Assembly (NCBI RefSeq): GCF_037126265.1
Contig: NZ_JAYLLN010000060.1
Span: 1-11,325 of the forward strand
Length of the DNA: 11,325 nucleotides
Direction: 5' to 3'
Origin: Sphingobacterium tenebrionis
GTDB lineage: Bacteria > Bacteroidota > Bacteroidia > Sphingobacteriales > Sphingobacteriaceae
The notes under the pieces were generated by a model. That model had not been told where the DNA came from, made no database searches, and was given only the letters and a program-made list of their open reading frames with translations. The translations under genes and the position numbers were made by a program. How positions within the stretch are numbered: the first letter of the stretch is position 1; each line of letters begins with the position of its first letter. This document shows positions 6,610-11,325 of this stretch, one piece after another.

Positions 6610-7521
6610 ATGTTTTTGAAGAATCATGTATTTAGCCTAATTATCGGCATATTTTTGTTAACTGGTTTCAGCAGCTGTAAAAGTAAATTCGAGAAAATAC
6701 GTGCCAGCAACAACATACAAATGAAATATCAGGAAGCGGTGAAATACTACGAAAAAGGTAAGTATTCCAAAGCTTTGACGTTATTTGAGGAGTTGGTTGC
6801 ACGTTATCGCGGTACAGCAGAAGCTGAAGATCTTTACTATTACACTTCTTATGCGAGTTACCGGTTGAAGGATTATATCTCGGCTAGATACCACTTCAAG
6901 CAATTTGCAGACAACTATCCGCACAGTGCGAGAGCAGAAGAAGCTCGTTTCATGTCGGCATATTGTTATTACCTGGAATCTCCACGTTCTAACCTTGATC
7001 AAGACAATACCCGCAAAGCTATCGAACAGTTACAATTGTTCGTGAACCTTTATCCGGAATCGGAAAAAGCGAAAGAAGCAGGTGATCTTATCCAGAACCT
7101 TCGTGATAAATTGGAGAAAAAAGCCTTTGATAATGCTAAACTGTATTACAACATGGGCCTACCTGATGATTACAGAGCAGCAGTGATTGCCTTGGAAAAT
7201 GTATTGAAGGAATATCCAGACACGAAACATGCCGAAGAGATCGAATACCTATTGGTAAAATCCCAATACTTATTTGCAGACAACAGCTATCCTCACCGTC
7301 AGGAAGAACGTTTCAACCAGATGTTGGATTACTATGAAACGTTTGAAGAGAACTTCCCAGAGAGCAAGTACAGCAATGAAGTTAAGGGTCTACGCGCTTC
7401 TGCGGAACGTAAGATCGCTTCAGCCATCAAATTGATGGAAGCGGATGCAAAAGCAAGAAAGAAACGCGAAGAAGAATTAGGTGTTTCTACTCCAGGGACT
7501 GTTCCGGTAGAAACAAATTAA
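6610..7521 (+). CDS. bamD: Outer-membrane assembly lipoprotein BamD
   Basis: The 303-residue product is a lipoprotein: basic/hydrophobic signal MFLKNHVFSLIIGIFLLTGF, then SSC with the lipidated Cys at 23. It is followed by tetratricopeptide-like helical repeats, with YYEKGKYSKALTLFEELV, YRLKDYISARYHFKQFADNYP and AVIALENVLKEYPDTKHAEE as successive units. BamD is the essential partner of BamA in folding beta-barrel proteins, including TonB receptors, into the outer membrane. Length and repeat pattern fit Bacteroidota BamD. An in-frame TTG at 6592 would add six residues but lies upstream of and into the promoter; the ATG at 6610 gives a proper signal peptide and is preferred. It leads an operon with rpoZ (33 bp downstream) and coaBC, a conserved order in the phylum. 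The C-terminus is charged (MEADAKARKKREEEL). Confidence 0.93.
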   Translation: MFLKNHVFSLIIGIFLLTGFSSCKSKFEKIRASNNIQMKYQEAVKYYEKGKYSKALTLFEELVARYRGTAEAEDLYYYTSYASYRLKDYISARYHFKQFADNYPHSARAEEARFMSAYCYYLESPRSNLDQDNTRKAIEQLQLFVNLYPESEKAKEAGDLIQNLRDKLEKKAFDNAKLYYNMGLPDDYRAAVIALENVLKEYPDTKHAEEIEYLLVKSQYLFADNSYPHRQEERFNQMLDYYETFEENFPESKYSNEVKGLRASAERKIASAIKLMEADAKARKKREEELGVSTPGTVPVETN

Positions 7522-7554
7522 GTAAATCATTTAGTACAATATATTCATTTTAAT

Positions 7555-7881
7555 ATGAGCCAAAATAAAAATAATGTTCCTAACTCTACAGTTACTCGTG
7601 ACTTAAGAGAATTAGACAACACTACGGACAACCTTTACGAGTCAATCGTTATTATCAGCAAACGTGCAAACCAGATTTCTGTTGATATCAAAGAAGAGTT
7701 AAATCAGAAGCTATCGGAATTTGCGAGCAGCAATGACAACTTGGAAGAAGTATTCGAAAACCGTGAACAGATCGAGATTTCTAAACACTATGAGCGTATG
7801 CCAAAACCTACGTTAGTAGCGATCGATGAGTTCTTACATGACAAAGTTTACTTTAGAAACCCTTCTAAAGAACAAGAATAA
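7555..7881 (+). CDS. rpoZ: RNA polymerase omega subunit (Bacteroidota type)
   Basis: This 108-residue soluble protein has the omega/Rpb6 core: NLYESIVIISKRANQIS (about 26-42) corresponds to the conserved region that packs on the beta' subunit. It is followed by IKEELNQKL and the lineage-typical PTLVAIDEFLHDKVYFRNP near the C-terminus. Omega helps assemble and stabilise RNA polymerase. The sequence differs from the proteobacterial form, so the call rests on this core, the size and the position between bamD and coaBC, where Bacteroidota genomes usually carry it. coaBC starts 11 bp after its stop codon, so the two are surely co-transcribed. Its last codons contain an 8-bp hairpin (7851-7870). 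Confidence 0.88.
   Translation: MSQNKNNVPNSTVTRDLRELDNTTDNLYESIVIISKRANQISVDIKEELNQKLSEFASSNDNLEEVFENREQIEISKHYERMPKPTLVAIDEFLHDKVYFRNPSKEQE
7851..7870 (+). other. Hairpin at the rpoZ 3' end
   Basis: CTTTAGAA and TTCTAAAG form a perfect 8-bp inverted repeat with a 4-nt spacer, within the last codons of rpoZ and 22 bp before the coaBC ATG. There is no T-tract, so it is not a terminator. The core resembles the xus operator half-sites but the spacing differs (6-6-6 rather than 6-5-6). It could be an RNA structure or chance. Confidence 0.4.
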
Positions 7882-7892
7882 GCTGTAGAAGC

Positions 7893-9104
7893 ATGTCTCT
7901 AAAGGACAAAAATATTGTAATTGGTATAAGCGGCAGCATTGCCGCTTATAAAATTGCAACCTTGGTCAGGTTACTTCGCAAGGCTGATGCGTCCGTTCAG
8001 GTGATCATGACCGAAGAAGCGACACAGTTCATTACCCCACTTACTTTATCCACTCTTTCCAACAATCCTGTTCTGGTCGATTATTATCAGCAAGAAACAG
8101 GGGAATGGAATAACCATGTGCATCTTGCAGAGCAAGCTGATCTGATCCTTATCGCACCTGCATCGGCAAATACCATTGCCAAATGTGCACAGGGATTATG
8201 TGACAACCTGCTATTGGCGGTTTATCTATCTGCTAAAGGTCCTGTTGCCTTTGCCCCTGCCATGGATTTGGACATGTGGAAACACCCTGCCGTACAACAT
8301 AACATTTCCTTGTTGAAGAGCTTCGGACATGCTATTGTACCTCCTGGAACTGGCGAATTAGCCAGTGGTTTGGTTGGTGAGGGAAGATTGGCCGAACCGG
8401 AGGATATATTTTCCTTTATAGAAGACTACCTAGCTTCAGACAAACCTTTACAAGGAAAGACAGCTTTAGTATCCGCTGGTCCTACTTATGAAGCTATAGA
8501 TCCTGTACGTTTTATCGGAAATCATTCGTCCGGAAAGATGGGCTATGCGATAGCCAAACAATTGCAACAGCTGGGTGCAGAAGTCACTTTGGTAAGTGGT
8601 CCAACCGCTTTGCCGACGCCTTCAGATGTAAACCGTGTTGACGTGGTTTCCGCGCAACAAATGCTGGAGGCAATGGACTCCAACTTTTCTACAGCAGATA
8701 TCATTGTCATGAGTGCGGCTGTGGCTGATTATACTCCTGTAGAGGTAGCAGACCAGAAAATCAAGAAGAAAGCCGAAGACTTTGCTATCTCCTTGAAGAA
8801 AACTACGGATATTCTCGCGAGCCTTGGCGCTAAAAAAACCAGCTCTCAAACATTGGTTGGCTTTGCCTTAGAAACCAATAATGAATTGGAAAACGCAAAG
8901 GATAAATTAGGTAGAAAAAACTTGGACTTCATCGTGCTGAATTCCATGCAGGATAAAGGTGCAGGATTTGCCCACAACACCAATAAGATCACTGTTATTG
9001 ATCGTGATCTTCATGTTTCCAACTATGAGCTTAAATCCAAAGATGAGGTTGCAGTGGATATCTGTAAGCTGATCATCGAGCATCAGCTTCTGATCAAACA
9101 ATAA
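7893..9104 (+). CDS. coaBC: Bifunctional CoaBC: PPC decarboxylase and phosphopantothenate-cysteine ligase
   Basis: The 403-residue enzyme performs two steps of coenzyme A synthesis: it joins 4'-phosphopantothenate to cysteine (CoaB) and decarboxylates the product to 4'-phosphopantetheine (CoaC). The N-terminal flavoprotein half (about 1-180) has GISGSIAAYK (11-20), the catalytic His at 75, ASANTIAK (91-98) and PAMDLDMW (122-129). The C-terminal half (about 187-403) has GPTYEAIDPVRFIGNHSSGKMG (196-217), AAVADYTP and the KIKK motif starting at Lys289. Size and domain order are normal. Odd points: residue 125 is Asp where E. coli CoaC has Asn in PxMN, and residue 158 is Ser (ELASG) where E. coli has the redox-active Cys (ACG). 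I believe Bacteroidota relatives share this, but cannot check. Third gene of the bamD operon; it ends 15 bp from the convergent methyltransferase gene. Confidence 0.96.
   Translation: MSLKDKNIVIGISGSIAAYKIATLVRLLRKADASVQVIMTEEATQFITPLTLSTLSNNPVLVDYYQQETGEWNNHVHLAEQADLILIAPASANTIAKCAQGLCDNLLLAVYLSAKGPVAFAPAMDLDMWKHPAVQHNISLLKSFGHAIVPPGTGELASGLVGEGRLAEPEDIFSFIEDYLASDKPLQGKTALVSAGPTYEAIDPVRFIGNHSSGKMGYAIAKQLQQLGAEVTLVSGPTALPTPSDVNRVDVVSAQQMLEAMDSNFSTADIIVMSAAVADYTPVEVADQKIKKKAEDFAISLKKTTDILASLGAKKTSSQTLVGFALETNNELENAKDKLGRKNLDFIVLNSMQDKGAGFAHNTNKITVIDRDLHVSNYELKSKDEVAVDICKLIIEHQLLIKQ
7925..7950 (+). other. Strong hairpin inside the coaBC 5' coding region
   Basis: TATAAGCGGCA and TGCCGCTTATA are a perfect 11-bp inverted repeat around the 4-nt loop GCAT, starting 32 bp after the coaBC start codon. 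It encodes part of the conserved flavin-binding motif GISGSIAAYK, so the protein constrains it in part, but synonymous choices are what make it perfect. No T-tract follows. As RNA it would be a stable structure close to the ribosome start site. Confidence 0.55.
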
Positions 9105-9119
9105 ACCTATCCCTTTCTA

Positions 9120-10487
9120 TTAAAGATTAGCTATCCTGATTTCTTTGGGATAATAGTTATTTACCCGATTGCCTAATACCTTTACCCATCCTAAGGATAT
9201 TCCTTTATACTTCACTAAGCACCAGCCCTTCATCCCCGCAGGAAACAAAGCAGGATCTAAGGGTTCTTTCCTCAAAAAGTTCTGCGCATCGGCTAATCCA
9301 ATTTCAGCTGATGAAATGTCTTTTGCCTGCAATACGCTCATGGCCAAATCATGGGATGGAACAAGTTCCTTGCCTAACCATTTACCGATCATGGTTCCAG
9401 CATTCTTCAGGTATAGGACCTGCTGTGCTGCTTTTACATAGGCTTCCACAGATTTTGGAAACAGATGAACATTTTCATTATGGATAAAAGAAGCATAATC
9501 GTTCGGATTTTCCACCCAATTGACCAATGCATCCTTTGGAAGTGGAGATTTCTCCATTTTTATCTTCTTCATGGAAAACATCGGTTGGATGCCTTTGAAC
9601 TTTAGTACAGCTACAAAAAAACCTTCTCCCTTTGTCTTATGCGGGTAGAAACGGTAGCCATAAGCCTGATGCTTGGATGAAAGCGTTTCTTCTACACCCC
9701 AGGCTTCTTCCAATGGAATCCTGATCGTTTCAAATTCATATTCTTCATGCAGCCAATCCAGTATCTGTTCGTTCTCTTCCTCGGAGTAAGAGCAGGTCGA
9801 ATAGACCAATATACCTCCGGTCGACATACTGGGCATCACATCTGCTAAAATACGTTTCTGACGCTCGCTACAGAGTTTCACATTGGCTTCAGACCATTCG
9901 TCTATACTATCTTCGTCCTTTCGGAACATGCCCGATCCAGAACATGGCGCATCGACCAAGATAAAATCAAAAAAGCCGGGTAGTCTGCGGAAAGAGGAAG
10001 GGTCGTTATTGGAAACTACCGTGTTGGGTAATCCCCAATGCATGAGATTATCGCGTAGGATGTTCACCCGTGTTTTGATGATTTCATTAGCGATTAAGAA
10101 GCTATCCGAACTAAAGGAGGCATTTAATAAGGTAGATTTCCCTCCAGGCGCAGCACATAGATCCAAAGCCTTAATGGCCTTATCCCCTAATTTTAAGGTT
10201 TCAATGACATGTGCTATGAACATGGAAGAAGCCTCCTGCACATAATAACATCCCGCATGGAACAAGGGATCGAGGGTGAATTTAGGGCGTTCCTTTAGAT
10301 ATTTACCTTCCTCGCACCAAGGCACTTCTCCTGCTATTTCAAAGTCTAAGGATGTTGGTTTGTTAGGATTGAGCCGAATAGAAGTGAGCTTTTCTCCTCG
10401 TTCATGGGCATCTAAGAATGCTTTTTCATCAAACAAAGGGTTGGAGCCTAATTTTCTTACGAGGGCATTTGGAAGTAAATTACTCAT
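9120..10487 (-). CDS. rsmF: RsmF/NOL1-NOP2-Sun family rRNA (cytosine-C5) methyltransferase
   Basis: This 455-residue SAM-dependent methyltransferase has the signature motifs of the RNA m5C family: LDLCAAPGGKST (108-119) for SAM binding, NEI near 134-136, VDAPCSGSG (178-186) with Cys182, and YSTCSYSEEENE (229-240) with Cys232. The two cysteines are the pair used by this family for nucleophilic attack on cytosine and for product release. About 180 residues follow the catalytic domain (to YPKEIRIANL), as in RsmF, which carries C-terminal RNA-binding domains; E. coli RsmF is 479 residues. The predicted target is a cytosine in 16S rRNA, though the exact position cannot be read from sequence and other paralogues are possible. 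It is transcribed alone and convergent with coaBC. A 24-bp palindrome lies 13 bp upstream of its ATG. Confidence 0.9.
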   Translation of the reverse strand: MSNLLPNALVRKLGSNPLFDEKAFLDAHERGEKLTSIRLNPNKPTSLDFEIAGEVPWCEEGKYLKERPKFTLDPLFHAGCYYVQEASSMFIAHVIETLKLGDKAIKALDLCAAPGGKSTLLNASFSSDSFLIANEIIKTRVNILRDNLMHWGLPNTVVSNNDPSSFRRLPGFFDFILVDAPCSGSGMFRKDEDSIDEWSEANVKLCSERQKRILADVMPSMSTGGILVYSTCSYSEEENEQILDWLHEEYEFETIRIPLEEAWGVEETLSSKHQAYGYRFYPHKTKGEGFFVAVLKFKGIQPMFSMKKIKMEKSPLPKDALVNWVENPNDYASFIHNENVHLFPKSVEAYVKAAQQVLYLKNAGTMIGKWLGKELVPSHDLAMSVLQAKDISSAEIGLADAQNFLRKEPLDPALFPAGMKGWCLVKYKGISLGWVKVLGNRVNNYYPKEIRIANL

Positions 10488-10500
10488 GCTATTGCTAATA

Positions 10501-10524
10501 AATTCCCGTAAATTTACAGGAATT
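10501..10524. promoter_or_regulatory. 24-bp near-perfect palindrome between rsmF and the SRPBCC gene
   Basis: AATTCC and GGAATT flank the perfect core GTAAATTTAC; 11 of the 12 symmetric pairs match. It lies 13 bp upstream of the rsmF ATG and 23 bp upstream of the divergent gene at 10548. The one imperfect pair is C/A on the plus strand but a G-U wobble in minus-strand RNA, so an rsmF leader could fold it completely. It may be an operator shared by both genes or a leader hairpin. No TAnnTTTG element is visible in this gap. Confidence 0.55.
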
Positions 10525-10547
10525 ATCTAAATCCCTTTTTATATCAC

Positions 10548-10940
10548 ATGAAAGAATTTAAAAAATATTATATCATCACGGCTCCACCGGAGGATTTATA
10601 CCGCGCATTGACCACCGAAATTACGATCAGGCTATGGACCGGAGACCTTGTTGAAATCGACCCCCAAGTCGGTGGTGAATTCTCCATGTGGGATGGCGCC
10701 ATCCAGGGAAAGTTCCTCGAAATGGAACCTTATAGTAAGATTGTTCAGCAATGGTACTTTGGCGAACAAGAAGAAGAATCTATCGTGACCTTCAAACTCC
10801 ATGAACATAAAAAAGGAACGTCATTGGAGGTTAAGCATACGAATATCCCTGATGAAGACTATGATGATATCGTGGAAGGCTGGAATGAAACGTATGTTGC
10901 TTCGTTGATAGATTTTTACGAAGAAGAAGAAGAGGGGTAA
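10548..10940 (+). CDS. Small SRPBCC/START-like domain protein (AHSA1-like)
   Basis: The 130-residue soluble protein has the layout of the SRPBCC (Bet v 1/START-like) fold seen in AHSA1-type proteins: N-terminal strand YYIITAPPEDLYRALT, IRLWTGDLVEIDPQVGGEFSMWDG with the typical G-G-F-x-x-W block near 42-49, GKFLEMEPYSKIVQQWYF, and a long C-terminal helix VEGWNETYVASLIDFYEEEE. These proteins form a hydrophobic ligand pocket, and many are uncharacterised. Eukaryotic Aha1 stimulates Hsp90, but this single domain gives no direct evidence of that. No transmembrane segment or signal peptide is seen, and no clear ribosome-binding site precedes the ATG. It is divergent from rsmF, with the palindrome at 10501-10524 in between. 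The very acidic tail (EEEEEG) is unusual. The fold is likely; the function is unknown. Confidence 0.82.
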   Translation: MKEFKKYYIITAPPEDLYRALTTEITIRLWTGDLVEIDPQVGGEFSMWDGAIQGKFLEMEPYSKIVQQWYFGEQEEESIVTFKLHEHKKGTSLEVKHTNIPDEDYDDIVEGWNETYVASLIDFYEEEEEG

Positions 10941-10959
10941 GGAAATCTCCGATTTCCTT
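10939..10959 (+). terminator. Short hairpin after the SRPBCC gene
   Basis: AAGGAAATC and GATTTCCTT form a perfect 9-bp stem with a 3-nt loop starting in the stop codon. It is followed by AATTTG and more AT-rich sequence rather than a clean T-run, so it is a weak or imperfect terminator for the rightward gene. Confidence 0.5.
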
Positions 10960-10965
10960 AATTTG

Positions 10966-11007
10966 AGTATTTAGTAGTAAGTATTTAGTAGTTAGTATTT
11001 AGTACTT
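10966..11007. repeat. Three tandem 14-bp repeats
   Basis: AGTATTTAGTAGTA, AGTATTTAGTAGTT and AGTATTTAGTACTT lie head to tail (10966-10979, 10980-10993, 10994-11007), differing at one to three bases. They lie between the SRPBCC hairpin and the nested palindromic element and do not code for protein. Such short AT-rich arrays grow by slippage; they may mark the edge of the mobile repeat that follows. Confidence 0.8.
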
Positions 11008-11024
11008 AGACCTATGGCGCCCTC

Positions 11025-11205
11025 CGTCATTGCGAGGAGGTACGAGGAAGCAATCTTTGGATATGCGCAGCCTTTTGTAATGCTGTGATCGAATCTTTGT
11101 CATGCTGAGCGCAGTCGAAGGATCTGTACGGGTGCCCCATGTAGATGCTTCGACTCCGCTCAGCATGACATGCGGGAAGATTGCTTCGTTCCTCGCAATG
11201 ACGCG
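11025..11205. repeat. Nested palindromic repeat element (REP/MITE-like)
   Basis: The outer arms are 11025-11057 and 11177-11203. The right arm reads as the complement of CGTCATTGCGAGGA-ACGAAGCAATCTT; the left arm has the same ends, but between GCGAGGA and GAAGCAATCTT the sequence is longer and altered. An inner inverted repeat lies within. The element has no coding capacity of its own. In translation its arms give the HCEERSNL and AERSRSI peptides familiar from spurious ORFs in many genomes. Its right arm recurs exactly inside xusC. It fills most of the 324-bp gene-free stretch between the SRPBCC gene and the 5S rRNA; no transposase is present in the window. Confidence 0.8.
11098..11170. repeat. 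Inner inverted repeat of the palindromic element
   Basis: The arms 11098-11120 and 11148-11170 are 23-bp inverted repeats with a single mismatch (TGTCATGCTGAGCG at the outer end and AGTCGAAG at the inner end). The 27-nt centre extends the pairing further with wobbles. Transcribed from either strand, it would fold into a long hairpin. It has a different sequence from the outer arms, so the element is a composite of two repeat families or one bipartite family. Confidence 0.8.
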
Positions 11206-11210
11206 TAGGG

Positions 11211-11254
11211 TGCAATAAAAACAGAAAGCCCCGTCATCTATCGATAACGGGGCT
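11211..11254 (-). terminator. Intrinsic terminator of the rRNA operon
   Basis: In minus-strand RNA AGCCCCGT (11254-11247) and ACGGGGCT (11234-11227) form an 8-bp GC-rich stem, with a 12-nt loop that contains the small palindrome TATCGATA. It is followed by TTTCTGTTTTTATT. It lies about 12 bp past the 3' end of the 5S rRNA and would end the leftward rRNA operon. The repeat element starts immediately beyond it. Confidence 0.88.
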
Positions 11255-11265
11255 CCTTTGTAAAA

Positions 11266-11325
11266 TTAGGCGCCGACCTACTCTCCCACCTGTTACGGCA
11301 ATACCATCGGCTCTGGCGGGCTTAA
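11266..11325 (-). rRNA. rrf: 5S ribosomal RNA, 3' part (runs off the window)
   Basis: On the minus strand the sequence reads TTAAGCCCGCCAGAGCCGAT, then GGTATTGCC, then GGTGGGAGAGTAGGTCGGCG and CCTAA, the conserved 3' half of bacterial 5S rRNA. Only about 60 of roughly 112 nt are inside the window; the 5' half lies beyond the right edge. The exact 3' end is estimated from the expected pairing of the final CCUAA with the missing 5' end. As the last gene of an rRNA operon it implies that 23S and 16S rRNA lie further right. Confidence 0.93.

Noticed and set aside
9883..10245. A 120-residue rightward ORF opposite rsmF
   Set aside because: It is the antisense shadow of the conserved methyltransferase motifs.
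11027..11215. A 62-residue leftward ORF (RHCEERSNL, HAERSRSI peptides)
   Set aside because: It is a read-through of the nested palindromic repeat; these peptides are typical artefacts of this repeat family, and no start signals or family match exist.
1..11325. CRISPR array, tRNA genes, phage or defence genes
   Set aside because: No regularly spaced repeats, no cloverleaf-like sequence and no relevant protein families were seen; the only tandem arrays are the 14-bp, 15-bp and 16-bp slippage-type repeats listed.

Overview
The window looks like chromosomal DNA from a member of the Bacteroidota, most likely a Sphingobacterium-like species. The evidence is Bacteroidetes-type promoter elements (TAnnTTTG), weak or absent Shine-Dalgarno sequences, a TonB receptor with an N-terminal carboxypeptidase-regulatory-like domain, a DUF4374 lipoprotein, the bamD-rpoZ-coaBC gene order and the 5S rRNA fragment. 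The genus is inferred from general resemblance only.

Left part (1-6479): an iron/siderophore uptake locus. Three genes run leftward: a TonB-dependent receptor (3021-5444), a DUF4374 surface-lipoprotein candidate (1646-2998) and a PepSY transmembrane protein (151-1554). This is the order and domain content of the xusABC xenosiderophore-utilisation system of Bacteroides thetaiotaomicron. A divergent AraC-family regulator (5535-6479) sits beside it. The 90-bp gap between regulator and receptor holds two matched 17-bp inverted repeats (TTTAGA-N5-TCTAAA type) and two face-to-face promoter candidates, which suggests joint control by a metal-responsive repressor. A terminator-like hairpin lies between the second and third genes, and a strong hairpin closes the operon at 37-76.

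Middle part (6480-9104): a housekeeping operon reading rightward, bamD (outer-membrane assembly lipoprotein), rpoZ (RNA polymerase omega) and coaBC (4'-phosphopantetheine synthesis). The bamD promoter lies so close to its ATG that the message may be leaderless. Two hairpins bracket the coaBC start codon. The decarboxylase half of CoaBC has Ser and Asp where the E. coli enzyme has a catalytic Cys and an Asn.

Right part (9105-11325): a leftward RsmF/NOL1-type rRNA cytosine methyltransferase meets coaBC tail to tail. A divergent small SRPBCC-fold protein follows, with a 24-bp near-perfect palindrome in the shared upstream region. The last 385 bp hold a tandem 14-bp repeat, a nested palindromic repeat element and the terminator and 3' half of a leftward 5S rRNA, which is the end of an rRNA operon.

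The most striking link across the window is a 31-bp exact copy of one arm of the repeat element next to the 5S gene. It lies inside the coding sequence of the PepSY gene, where it is translated in frame as part of a periplasmic linker. This looks like a dispersed repeat that has been domesticated, or at least tolerated, as protein-coding sequence.
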